Below are positions 1 to 8,194 of a DNA stretch of 12,643 bases, piece by piece. A model generated the notes under the pieces. The model made no database searches, had not been told where the DNA came from, and saw nothing but the letters and a program-made list of their open reading frames with translations. Positions within the stretch are counted from its first letter, which is position 1; each line of letters begins with the position of its first letter. A program made the translations under genes and the position numbers. Source of the stretch: Brachionus koreanus (Eukaryota; Rotifera; Eurotatoria; Ploima; Brachionidae); contig PJRA01000011.1 in assembly GCA_016987375.1 (NCBI GenBank), positions 364,618 to 377,260 on the forward strand. The letters are read 5' to 3'.

Positions 1-537
1 TGCAATTTAGTCCAAATTTTATCTAATGTTTTTTAATGATGTGCATTTTACAGAGAAATGAAGAGAATTTCCAAAATTTAGAATTCGTTTTTACAAACTT
101 GTACAATATTGTACTGTTTACAGAACAATTTTTGCACAGCTAGAAAAATAATTATTTAGTTTTACCTTTTTGTACTGTAATTTTTGTACTAAGATTTCGC
201 ATTGCTCAAATTTGGCAAATTTGGAGTGATTTTCACAATCAAATTGAAGTTGATTAAAAATTTAGTTAAATTAATATTATTTTCATTTTGTTAAACAAAC
301 TTTTTTTTTTAAATATTTTACTTGTTAAGAAAGTAAATATTTTTAAGAATAAAGTTATTTTAATTGATTGATTAACAAATTTACTGCTAGTATTTTTACC
401 ATATAAAATGTGTTTTATCTATAAAATTTTATAAATTATTCGATAATTTATATTCATAAATAATTGATTATTTAAATCATTTAAGTTTGGTCGCAGAGAT
501 TAATTTGCTTTAAATGAAAAAAAAATACAAAATTTAG
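1..537. other. AT-rich non-coding flank 3' of symplekin (intron or 3' flank)
   Basis: No convincing coding frame is visible on either strand. On the minus strand this is the DNA that follows the in-frame TAG of the symplekin exon. I read it for the missing C-terminal domain and did not find it, and I saw no AATAAA on the minus strand. A perfect 14-nt palindrome, GTACAATATTGTAC, sits at 101-114, with further TTGTACT motifs at about 163-190. The stretch is either 3' flank of a truncated gene or the start of a long intron that runs off the window. Confidence 0.5.
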
Positions 538-2265
538 CTAATTACTTTGATCATATGTATCAATAGTAGTAGATTCAATTAGAGTTTTTTTTCGCACCAA
601 ACATGCCTCTTTATTTTTGGAAATAATTTCATCCGAATCAAGTATTCTTTTATAAGTTTTATTAAACAAATCTCGGATTTGCTCTTGATTAAATTTCGTA
701 GCCACGTTGTTTGTGACATCATTTAGCTTAAAAGTTTTGTTCGATGCTGGCTTATTGAGATTAGATGGCAAGGTTTTGGTGGGTGTTGTGGTCAAAGATT
801 GTTGTCTATTAAAAGAAGTCTTTGTTGACTCGGAATAATCAATTTTTTCCGATTTAATTTTCATTTTAAATTTAAGCTCTTCATCCTCCTCATCATCTAA
901 ATCTTCATCATCAACTGTAAGTATGGCTTGTGAGCTAGACAAGTCGCCCATATAGCTAACCATCATTTGAGCCAGTTGACGGATCTGTTGGTTAGTACCT
1001 GCATTTGAAATTGGCTTGTATTCCTGAGTAAATTTCGATGTCATGCTATCAGGTAAATTTTTCATGGTTACCAAGACCAAATCGGCCACATTCTCTTTAT
1101 TTCGAAGTTTTTCGACTAAAGTCTCTATTGATTTTTCTTGGTTTTTATCAGCTCCTAGTTTGGCTTTTTTCGATTCAGATCCGTTTTGCGTTTGATTCAT
1201 TCGTTTCTTATTCGACTCAGCAATCAAATTTTTAGGTATTAATCTATTGATTTCGTTATTAGAGCATCCCAATTCATTAAGTAAAGCAGTCAATTCAGTC
1301 ACAAAACCAATACATAAACTTGACTTGCAAATCGACTGAATTTGAAGTTTCATTTGTTTTTTTACTGCATTCACTTGAGATTTCCCAAGTGTAGGTGGCA
1401 TATTTGCTAATATTTTTGAAAAAGTCTCAAGCACTGTATTAATAAACTCGGGTCTTTGTTTAGCTACATTGCTCAATACACAAATAGATGTGATCAAATT
1501 TACCGATGATATGTGATTAGACAAAGTATATTCAAGTAATTTTTTCAAATGGTAGCGGCCTTCTTCTTTCATTTCATCCCTGTTGAACAACTCGCTTTCG
1601 TCTTGATCAAGCTGGTCGACTGAAAAATCCGATCTGTTTACATGTGGAACTATGGACTCTTTCAACCTTTCAGACATGCACAATATAAGAATCTCTAAGA
1701 ATTTGATACAGCATGTGCGAATGCCATCGTTGTCTGAGTCAAGTTGGGCAGCAATATGATTTTTCATATCTAAAATAGTATACCAAGTTTGTTTGTGATG
1801 TTCTTCCAACTGACTTTGATGTCGGACAATCCATTTTAAGGTGTTTTTGTAGATGTTTATCATAGCTAAATAGGATCGTTTTTGTACACCTACATTTTCA
1901 TCAAATAAAAGATAGCGAAAGTTGTCTATTACTTTGAAAATTGTTTCAAAGTCTTTTTTACATGCTTCTTCAATGAAAGAAACTACAAACTTTTTTACCT
2001 CGCCAGACTTGTCTAATTGAAATTGAAGAATTTCCTTTAAAAAGAATTAATTTTATAAAAATTTTGAATGGGATTAGAAAACGAAAACTACATCAAGAAA
2101 GTTGTCCAAAAGTTCTGGATTTTTGTGCACAATCAATTCCTGGACATTTTTCAAGTTAGAAAGACGAACTGAATCTTTAAGACTAATCGATGCCTCATTC
2201 AGCAATTCGGCTATTTTTTCCAGCGTTTCGTCTACTGATACATTTTTTTCCTCATCAACTTCCAT
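538..2265 (-). CDS. SYMPK: Symplekin, N-terminal half (two exons)
   Basis: Symplekin is a nuclear HEAT-repeat scaffold joining the CPSF and CstF complexes in mRNA cleavage and polyadenylation, and it also acts in histone pre-mRNA processing. The gene reads leftward: exon 1 is 2265-2092 (58 codons, AAAAATGG start context), then a 57-nt GT..AG phase-0 intron, then exon 2 at 2034-538, giving 556 residues. The junction reads LLDNFLD|EILQFQLDKSGEV and FIEEACKKD follows, the typical symplekin/Pta1 N-terminal motif. The DUF3453-like helical region runs to about residue 345. A basic patch (NKKR, SKKAKL, about 333-351), an NLPDSM segment and an acidic stretch (about 433-445) follow. The frame ends just after IRDLFNKTYKRILDSDE, where animal symplekins continue into a large C-terminal domain and reach over 1,000 residues. 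A GTAATT donor-like site at 545-540, beside the stop, could lead to further exons outside the window; otherwise the gene is truncated. Family call is firm; the 3' end is not. Confidence 0.9.
2035..2091 (-). other. Spliceosomal intron of the symplekin gene (57 nt, phase 0)
   Basis: On the minus strand the intron begins GTAGTTTTCG at 2091 and ends TTCTTTTTAAAG at 2035. Removing it fuses two frames into one continuous symplekin motif, which confirms the boundaries by protein content. It carries an in-frame TAA, so it cannot be read through. Its size sets the scale for short introns in this genome. Confidence 0.88.
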
Positions 2266-3013
2266 TTTTTTTTATTTAAATTTTTTATTTTTTCTCAATA
2301 TTTATTATTTCAATATTAATTTAAAAAAGAAAATTTATTTTTGCAAATAAAACTTAAAATTAGAATTGCTTTGAAATCTTTACTTCTTAAAATTTAGATT
2401 GCAATAAGCTAGCTGTTTTTTTAAAGCCTAGGTTAAGATTAATTCAAAATTTATTCAAAATATTTTGGATCAATACTAAGCATTACAAAGACGAACATTC
2501 ATATGAGACAAAATTCTAACAAAATAGATACTAAAACTATTAAGCAACTTTTTGGAAAGACAAAAACTTTGAATTTAAAGAAAAAGCCAAAAATTTGAGA
2601 CTAGAACATAAAAATTTCTTTTTGTAAAAAAGTAAATTCAGAGAAACAAAAACATATTAAAATTATTAACACATTATTAAAAATTTTCTGATTCTTCTTT
2701 CAGCTAAGAAAATTCTTGTTTCTAAATATAATTAATTTTCAGATTAATAAAAAAAAAATTACTTTAATTCATTTTTTTAAAATTAATTCTAGAAAAAATT
2801 GTCAAAATTCTTTCTGCTATAACTTGTTTATTTACAAACTTTTTTATTAAAAATTTTATTAATTAATAAAGATTTTAATTTAATTTGGTTTTTGTTTTTG
2901 CAAAATATTAGGGCTAGTCTTTCAAAAAAATTTCGCGATTTTTTAACTTATTAATATTTATAAATAAAAAAAAACAATCTTCAAGTTCAGCTAATCTTCA
3001 AATATTAACCATT
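2266..3013. other. AT-rich upstream region of symplekin
   Basis: This is the 5' flank of symplekin and contains long A and T runs. I see no coding frame, RNA gene or repeat of note. The core promoter of symplekin should lie just right of 2265, but no single TATA box stands out among the many AT-rich motifs. Confidence 0.5.
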
Positions 3014-3119
3014 ATGCTTTTTGGAATTTTGTCATCTATCATAGTTCGATTCCTCTCTCATGCCATTCACGGCTTTTACAGCCAAAAAAACTCGCGACAT
3101 TCTCTACAACTTGGTATCG
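3014..3119 (+). CDS. Candidate short coding exon in a G+C-richer island
   Basis: An ATG at 3014 opens a frame of 35 codons that begins with a hydrophobic stretch (MLFGILSSIIVRFL) and runs into a consensus donor, GG|GTAAGT, at 3120. If spliced there the exon ends in phase 1. Joining it to the acceptor at 4426 keeps the frame into the orphan gene at 4435, but would need a 1,307-nt intron, far longer than the only confirmed intron here. An overlapping frame with an ATG at 3060 stays open to 3251 except for one TAG at 3129-3131. The two readings exclude each other. I do not recognise either product. Composition different from the surroundings is the main reason to suspect function or former function. 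Confidence 0.22.
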
Positions 3120-4395
3120 GTAAGTGAATAGAGCAAAAAAGATGATGATCAGAATGAGAAAGATTTGGACTATATGCTGGGTGAGGATCATTCAAGTTTT
3201 TTTAATTTTGCCATTGCTCTACCATCTTTTAAAATACGCAAAATATTATGACACAAATTATATGATATAGTATATGATATTTCAGTAGAAAGATTGTTTT
3301 AAATTTGTAAACCTTAATGAATATTTTTAGTTAGTTGGCGTTAATTTTTATTTTGATTCTTCCTAAAACTAGGAACTATTTGAAATAATATTATAGTTTA
3401 GTCAAGTTAAACCTGCGTAGAGGGATGGAAATTTTGTTACTTCATCTAATAATTTCTTGTTTATTTTAGTAAGAGTAGTAAATTTAAATTTCAAGATTAA
3501 TCAACAGGTTAGTGCCCTTATAAACTGGTTAAAATTTCATCTATTTATTTAGGTTTTTTATAAAAATAAAATAAAAAATTAATTATTTTTTTTGAAAATA
3601 AATAAACATTGATAACTTAAACCAATTCTTAATTTTTTTCGTAATAAACCATCTCGCTATACATTCTTCATTAAAGCTACAATAGATTTGAATGTTTTTT
3701 CTTCGAATTGAACCAATTAGAATATTTAACAATTTGATAGTTATTTAAAAAATATCATTTCGTTTTATTTTAGCTTATCAATTTCTTTTTATTATCTAAT
3801 TTAAACAAATTTAAATGAGTATTCATTTTAATTTTATAATCAATGATTTACTTTGATATTTTTCAGACAAAATAATTTAAACATAAAAATTTTTGAATAA
3901 ACTTTCTTCAATAAATACCTTTACTCGATAAGTTTTCTCTCATTTATTTAATTTTAGAATTAGTAAAAAAAAATCAAATAACTTAATAAATTATAAGAAT
4001 GATTTTATTTGTATAAAATATTTAGAATGACTTGTAATCTGGTAAATAAACTATTTGAATAAAAAGTTTTAGATTTATTTCTTTTGTTTTTTGGAAATTA
4101 ATTAGTTAATTTTAGTAAAAAAGGTTTACAAATAATTATAATGGAACATATGATAGAATAAAAGCAAATAGATTAATAAATTGATGCTAATAGAAATAAA
4201 TTTTAAGTGATGTCGAAGTTTAATTATTTTATATATTTATCTAATAAACTTTTAGTTTGCTCCTAGATTAGAAGGTGGCTTACGATTTTTGTTTTTTCTA
4301 TTTTTTCGAAAGATTCTTCAAATATCAGCATTTCGAATTAAATAAATAATTTTGTTATTTGATTTTTATATGTATAATATATACATACATATATA
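3120..4395. other. AT-rich intergenic stretch (or long intron)
   Basis: Apart from the continuation of the island up to about 3251, which encodes an acidic low-complexity run (KKDDDQNEKDLDYMLGEDHS) in one plus-strand frame, the stretch is nearly pure A/T with no coding frame I can support on either strand. A TA-rich simple sequence, about 4367-4402, lies directly in front of the next gene. Confidence 0.45.
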
Positions 4396-4398
4396 TTG

Positions 4399-4405
4399 TA
4401 TAAAA
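4399..4405 (+). promoter_or_regulatory. TATA-like box upstream of the orphan gene
   Basis: TATAAAA lies 30 nt before the ATG at 4435. In such AT-rich DNA the motif is weak evidence. The polypyrimidine-like TTTATTTTTTAG at 4415-4426, just before the ATG, instead suggests a splice acceptor, in which case transcription starts further upstream. Confidence 0.25.
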
Positions 4406-4434
4406 CATTTATTATTTATTTTTTAGATAGAATC

Positions 4435-4908
4435 ATGTCTAAAAAGTTCAAAATAGAATTAGATGATGATGTATTAAAAAAGCTAAAATATGAAGACTTG
4501 ATGTTGGTATTGGGAATTCAAAAGCTTAGTGAATCTAAAAAATATGAAACGGGCAAAAGTTTAGCAGAAATTGGAAAGCAGAGTTTCGAAGAGACAACAA
4601 AAGCGAAAAAATCCAATCCGATAATTGAAATTATTCAGAAAAAAAATATTACAAATGGTGAAATAAGTAACGAAGAGAAAATTGAGAATAAAGAGGAAGT
4701 TGCTAATAGATCAAGTAATAAAGAATTAGAATCAAAGTTGATGGAACAAAAAAAAGATACCAAAAAAGAGATGTCAAAAGACAAAAATGATAAGCAAGGA
4801 TTTATGAAACCTGAAAAAGAGAAGCCTCAATTGAAGATCAATTTTCAAATTATATCAATTAATCACGATTTGACTATCGAAGACAATATAAACATAGCAA
4901 AGCATTAA
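4435..4908 (+). CDS. Small Lys/Glu-rich orphan protein (157 aa)
   Basis: I do not recognise this protein. The start at 4435 is chosen because a splice acceptor-like TTTTTTAG ends 8 nt before it; the frame is open further upstream but without an ATG. The N-terminal third (MSKKFKIELDDDVLKKLKYE, then LMLVLGIQKLSE) looks as if it could form a compact helical unit. From about residue 40 to 135 the sequence is dominated by Lys, Glu, Asn and Ser and is probably disordered or coiled-coil. A more hydrophobic tail (KINFQIISINHDLTIED) ends the protein. No signal peptide or membrane segment is visible. A polyadenylation signal follows 28 nt after the stop. Intact frame, good signals on both sides and coherent composition favour a real, fast-evolving gene over chance. 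Confidence 0.55.
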   Translation: MSKKFKIELDDDVLKKLKYEDLMLVLGIQKLSESKKYETGKSLAEIGKQSFEETTKAKKSNPIIEIIQKKNITNGEISNEEKIENKEEVANRSSNKELESKLMEQKKDTKKEMSKDKNDKQGFMKPEKEKPQLKINFQIISINHDLTIEDNINIAKH

Positions 4909-4935
4909 TTTTTATTTTTTGTCAAAATTAGAACT

Positions 4936-4941
4936 AATAAA
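4936..4941 (+). terminator. Polyadenylation signal AATAAA after the orphan gene
   Basis: AATAAA lies 28 nt after the TAA stop at 4906-4908, the normal spacing for a compact eukaryotic 3' UTR, and is followed by T-rich sequence. Confidence 0.45.
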
Positions 4942-5620
4942 ATTTTTATAATTTAAATTAAGCTATTTGATCAATTCCTTGTGCTTAGCTGGGTTATCTA
5001 AAAATTTTTTACAAAGTTTTATAAAAAATAATAAAATAAAAAGTATTTATCAAATATTATAATCAAAGTTTAATAAGTCATTCAACATTTTACTAAATAG
5101 AAAAAATCTACTTGATTATTTACGTTCATCAAGCAAGATATCATAATTTTAGCTTCTTCAGATAAACATGTAGAAATACCGCTTTGCATAAAATCGAATT
5201 TAATGCGTCAAAATCCGTCTAAATTTCATTTGGTACGAAAAATTTCATGCAAAATTTTAATATAAATGGCAAACAAATAACACAAATAAACGATTTTATT
5301 TACCTCGCTTTCCTTCTTTCTTTAGTTTTCTATGTCAATTTAGACAACCTATACATTTCAAAAAAACATCTTAATTTATTTGATATTCGTCAAAATATAT
5401 TAGTTAAAAGGATTGACTGTTAAAAGGAAGACTGCGAAACACATCTTTTGCTATTTTCATAGAGATTCAATTTAAATGTACTAATCTTAGTCTAATTAGC
5501 TCTATTAAATATAAGCTTCTGCATCTAATATAGAGCCAAAGCTATGCAAATGGAAAATGAGATTTGACCAAATAAATTTAGCTTCAAAATTTTCTCTAAA
5601 AATAAGAGATTTAATAATAA
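4942..5620. other. AT-rich intergenic stretch
   Basis: No supported gene. The last part, about 5580-5620, probably belongs to the decayed non-LTR retrotransposon that becomes readable at 5621: the frame is closed by a TAA at 5618-5620 and I could not follow the reverse transcriptase further upstream. Confidence 0.45.
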
Positions 5621-6226
5621 CTTGAGTTATTTAACAAATCAATTCCCTATTCTAAGACCAAAAAATTTCTAAAAATGGACTTTGATGAAAATCTTTGCTT
5701 TTATAAACAAATAAAAGAAATAAAAGCTAAATGCATGAATAAATATTATAAAAATTTTGTCTTCAAAAATTGGAAGCTCAGTCACAATACACTGTCTAGT
5801 CTTTACAAGGCACTTTTTGGCTCAATTCAAGACTATAATTTTCCATGTCTTAACTATTTTTCAGAATTCTACTTACAAAAGTTACAAGTTATTCAAAATA
5901 CTGCTGTTAGATGCATTCTAAAACTTGTTCACAAAACCTTCTCCGAATCATTATTCTATGAAGCAGAAAATAAACTAAATATTCGTAAAATTAATCACAG
6001 ATTAATCAATCTCTTAAAAAATTACTTTCTTAATTCTCTAGATTATTCAGTTTCACTGACAAAAAGGCTTGACTCGGAGTACCATAGAGGCTTCGATTCT
6101 ACATTTGTTACGAATCCTACTCCTCTATGTAGCTTCTATTTAATAATACAAAATTATCTGACTCTTAAATTATTTCCATGTTATTCTTTTTCTGATTCTC
6201 ATATTACCTTATTTATTTTACTTATT
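5621..6226 (+). pseudogene. Non-LTR retrotransposon (LINE) reverse transcriptase, C-terminal fragment
   Basis: This is the thumb and C-terminal part of a LINE ORF2 reverse transcriptase, the enzyme that copies the element into nicked target DNA. The frame is open from 5621, upstream of its first ATG at 5675: SIPYSKTKKFLKMDFDENL corresponds to the conserved family stretch ending L-G-(I/V)-x-(F/L)-D. It continues with KQIKEIKAKCMNK, LSSLYKALFGSIQDY and KLQVIQNTAVRCIL (residues 69-82 from 5675), the usual (I/L)Q-x-x-Q-N-x-A-(L/V)-R signature. The catalytic FADD-type motif, fingers, palm and endonuclease are absent, which is typical of 5' truncation. The final six codons before the stop at 6245 belong to the 71-nt repeat, so the element is also cut or fused at its 3' side. 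Orientation is opposite to the endonuclease fragment at 9424-9555, so the two need not come from one insertion. Confidence 0.85.
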
Positions 6227-6297
6227 GAGGTTGATCGTTTCTGGTAACAATTTTCTATTCTCTAAAATAGTATGTGAAATCGGCCGATGTAATTGAT
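6227..6297 (+). repeat. 71-nt direct repeat, copy A
   Basis: Begins GAGGTTGATCGTTTCTGG and ends TAATTGAT. It matches 9284-9354 at 69 of 71 positions in the same orientation. On the minus strand it encodes RPISHTILEN and KLLPETINL as in copy B, with D to H and K to R replacements. It follows the reverse transcriptase fragment directly and lies 21 nt left of the piggyBac-like element. Confidence 0.93.
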
Positions 6298-6409
6298 TCG
6301 GCCTAGGTTTTAGTAAGTTTAACCCTTATCCGTTGAGAATATAAAAAATAACGTTGTCGACGAAAATGGTTCATTTTTAACCCAGAAAAAAAATTAATTG
6401 TGTTTTAAA

Positions 6410-6420
6410 ATACTTTTATT
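6410..6420 (-). terminator. Outward polyadenylation signal, left end of the piggyBac-like element
   Basis: On the minus strand AATAAAAGTAT lies 50 nt after the transposase stop codon at 6470-6472, as expected for the 3' end of its mRNA. The identical 11-mer is found near the other end in the opposite direction. Confidence 0.5.
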
Positions 6421-6469
6421 AAAAAAATATAATACAAGTTTAAAAAAATAAAAAAATGATAAAAGTTAA

Positions 6470-6677
6470 TTAATTTAAAATACAATTTTTACAAATAATA
6501 GTATTCATTTTTTCTAAATGATCTTTACAGACAAAGCTTGCACATTGGCAACAAATTGTTTGCCGCTATATCGATTAAATACATAAATACATTTAATGGC
6601 CATCTTTTTGTTTTCATAGGGCATGTAAACTTTTCGACCATTTGATCTAGTGTATCAACTCCGCCTTTATTTAAGTT
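6470..6677 (-). pseudogene. piggyBac transposase, C-terminal remnant
   Basis: The minus strand encodes NKGGVDTLDQMVEKF, then TKRWPLNVFMYLIDIAANN. The GGVD-x-(L/M)-D segment carries the last conserved Asp region of the piggyBac transposase domain (DDE_Tnp_1_7) and precedes the conserved RWP motif. This frame stops at 6525-6527. A second frame, open before 6547 and ending with TAA at 6470-6472, encodes QCASFVCKDHLEKM and ICKNC, the C-terminal Cys-rich zinc-binding domain that reads the transposon ends. So at least one frameshift or small deletion splits the fragment. Compared with a full transposase of 500-600 residues, nearly the whole catalytic core is gone. The remnant lies next to an N-terminal-like ORF at 6682-6804 in a different frame, which points to an internal deletion joining both gene ends. 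Confidence 0.82.
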
Positions 6678-6681
6678 TTAA

Positions 6682-6804
6682 TCAAGAATTTATATCTTCT
6701 GAATTTAGCGTAAATGTAGCTGAGCGAGGAATTTGATCATACAATTCACCGTTAGAAGTTAGATCATTTCCTTCGGAAGATTCTTCTTCCGTGAATGAGG
6801 ACAT
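6682..6804 (-). pseudogene. Probable N-terminal remnant of the piggyBac transposase
   Basis: A 40-codon ORF starts in a good eukaryotic context (CAAAATGTCC) at 6804 and encodes an acidic Ser-rich peptide, MSSFTEEESSEGNDL, then SATFTLNSEDINS before TGA. Acidic, low-complexity N-termini are common in piggyBac transposases. The stop lies only a few bases before the C-terminal remnant, which fits a deletion of the core. The identification rests on position and composition, not on a conserved domain. It overlaps the 5' part of the plus-strand ORF (6737-7444); both can hardly be genuine over 6737-6804. Confidence 0.4.
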
Positions 6805-7444
6805 TTTGAAATATGATTCCGCTGCTCGTGCTGTTATTACTACTATTGTAATTGAAGAGTGTAAGTGGCTCTCTTTGACAAAGAGGATTACACTTAATGA
6901 TACACTCTGTAGCATAAAGGAGCAGTTATCAGGAACAGGCTTAAATGTCCGTCTTGCTAAAAACAAGACTTCAATAGAGGACTTAGTTCTTAAAATCGAA
7001 AGATTTTTTATCAGCTTTAATCCAGACGAATATTTGGATTATAAAACTTTAAATGAATTGATTAACAGAAAACCGGAGTTCAAGCGCAGATTTTATTTTT
7101 ACAACATGGACAATCCTCAATTAGCTAACTTATATGGTAAACCGTCTCAACCGTGAAAGGATGATTATAAGATTCTTGTTGCCAAGTTGTTAAGAAATCC
7201 CGTTAATTGGGAAACTTATAATGATTTATTGGAGAAAAAACAAAGTTCAGATAAAGAAATTGCTTCTATTATGTCATTTATCAAAGATTATGACTCTGAT
7301 GTTGAGGCACCTACTGAATTCGATTATAATAGTGATGATTCAGCTCATAACAACCATCTAGTTCATCGATGGATGGATAACTTTCCACCTGAAAACCAAA
7401 TGGGTCTGCCAGAGCATGCAGAATTGTTTAATGATAAAATTTAA
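6737..7444 (+). pseudogene. Unrecognised ORF inside the piggyBac-like element, broken by one TGA
   Basis: The frame opens after TGA at 6734-6736 and ends TAA at 7442-7444; it is interrupted only by TGA at 7154-7156 after GKPSQP, where KDDYKILVAKLLRNPVNW continues in the same frame. There is no ATG before about 7105, and the first candidate start is a GTG at 6791, so a 5' exon or 5' loss is likely. The product would be about 218 residues from 6791: a mixed N-terminal part (EECKWLSLTKRITL), a helical basic centre (YLDYKTLNELINRKPEF), and an acidic C-terminal part (YDSDVEAPTEFDYNSDD). I see no DDE, helicase, protease or zinc motif, and it is not piggyBac transposase. AATAAA follows 27 nt after the stop. 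It could be a captured host or viral gene or an accessory gene of the element. Confidence 0.5.
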
Positions 7445-7471
7445 TAATTTATTTTAATTATATTTTATTTC

Positions 7472-7482
7472 AATAAAAGTAT
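7472..7482 (+). terminator. Outward polyadenylation signal, right end of the piggyBac-like element
   Basis: AATAAAAGTAT lies 27 nt after the stop of the plus-strand ORF. It repeats the left-end signal in inverted orientation, so it may be part of the terminal inverted repeat as well as a processing signal. Confidence 0.5.
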
Positions 7483-7528
7483 AAAAAATATAATTTCTTT
7501 TTAATAATTTTAACCCACAAAAATGAGA

Positions 7529-7550
7529 CGGATACTCTTAAAGAGTACCG
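7529..7550. repeat. Near-perfect palindrome spanning the right TTAA of the element
   Basis: CGGATACTCTT at 7529-7539 pairs with AAGAGTACCG at 7541-7550 around a single A, with one unpaired base near the ends. The core TACTCTT-A-AAGAGTA is perfect. The TTAA at 7538-7541 lies in the centre, so the element end and its flank mirror each other. Confidence 0.6.
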
Positions 7551-7558
7551 GCTCAAGT

Positions 7559-8187
7559 TTAATAAGTAAATTGACTATTTACAATTGTAATAGAAAATAT
7601 TGCTTTGTCATAGGTTTTGTTACCAACTCGATTACGGGTGTTTAATGTTTAGTTTTTATTCTCACTCTGCGTACCCACTATGCTATTCGGTGGGGACTAT
7701 ACTTCTTAGTAATTTCCATATTCAAATCGTTGTTAGCTTTAAAGTAAGGATCCATTTTTCTTCCAATTGTTGCACTTCTAGCATTTTGCATACATAGCCA
7801 AGTTGCTGTTGTTTTAACATGAAATTCAGTATGAAAATTACCTGTACTGCCTCCTGCGGCTCTATTAGTTTCCATTTCTTCTGGCATTTCTGTTTCTTCT
7901 AGTTCTGGTGCTAATGTTGTAGTTCCTTTTTCTGAATTATCAGAGTTCTCTCCGTATTTATCTAATTCTACGTCGCTTATAGATTCTACACTTGGAGGAT
8001 TTTCTTCGTCTGGTTTTAATTTTTTAGAATCTTCACTTTCTTTAATACTATCACTTGGTCTTTTTTCTGCAATTTCTTTACCATAATTTGTTTCATAGAA
8101 AGCTTGGAATGCATCAAATTCTGCTTCTAATACTAGACAAACACGACTACTGTGTCTTACGTGTTTGTATGACGTCCGCCATTTCTG
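7559..8187 (-). pseudogene. Unidentified ORF fragment, possibly of viral origin
   Basis: The minus strand is open from 8187 to TAG at 7678-7680, about 169 codons, with the first in-frame ATG only at 7887. The upper part (EFDAFQAFYETNYGKEI) is followed by a long acidic Ser/Pro/Glu-rich spacer, then AAGGSTGNFHTEFHVKTTA and a conserved-looking block (ATIGRKMDPYFKANNDLNME). After the TAG, other frames carry SIVGTQSENKN and VGNKTYDKAIFSITIVN, suggesting more coding matter with frameshifts to 7559. A disordered acidic stretch, then a Gly/Thr junction, then a beta-rich block is the kind of layout seen in parvovirus (densovirus) capsid proteins, and such relics occur in invertebrate genomes. I find no diagnostic motif, so this is a weak suggestion only. 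Its upper end runs without gap into the gag block, and its lower end abuts the piggyBac-like element. Confidence 0.4.
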
Positions 8188-8194
8188 GGGTTAG

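Larger units (their letters stand above)
6319..7541 (-). mobile_element. Decayed piggyBac-like DNA transposon with TTAA ends
   Basis: piggyBac elements move by cut-and-paste into TTAA with a DDE transposase. The left end reads TTAA then CCCTTATCCGTTGAG. The right end, read inward, is TTAA then GAGTATCCGTCTCATTTTT. Both share TATCCGT right after the tips, and both have a subterminal CATTTTT beside an AACCC motif, present in opposite relative orientation. A shared AATAAAAGTAT points outward at both ends (6410-6420 and 7472-7482). The interior holds minus-strand transposase remnants at the left and an unrelated plus-strand ORF at the right. The catalytic core of the transposase is missing, so the element is non-autonomous. 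Terminal similarity is partial, so the right boundary is less certain than the left; a second TTAA at 7559 is an alternative. Confidence 0.6.

Noticed and set aside
1038..1235. Plus-strand ORF within the symplekin region
   Set aside because: Antisense to a conserved symplekin exon, with no motif of its own.
3040..3058. tRNA T-arm-like GTTCGATTCC
   Set aside because: The flanking bases do not form the five-pair T stem, and no anticodon arm or acceptor stem can be drawn around it.
3120..4426. A 1,307-nt intron joining the 3014-3119 exon to the orphan gene
   Set aside because: The frame is kept, but this happens by chance one time in three, the only confirmed intron is 57 nt, and the joined protein is not recognisable.
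6805..6966. Minus-strand extension upstream of the ATG at 6804
   Set aside because: It is antisense to the plus-strand ORF, hydrophobic and low in information; the ATG at 6804 with CAAAATG context is the more likely start.
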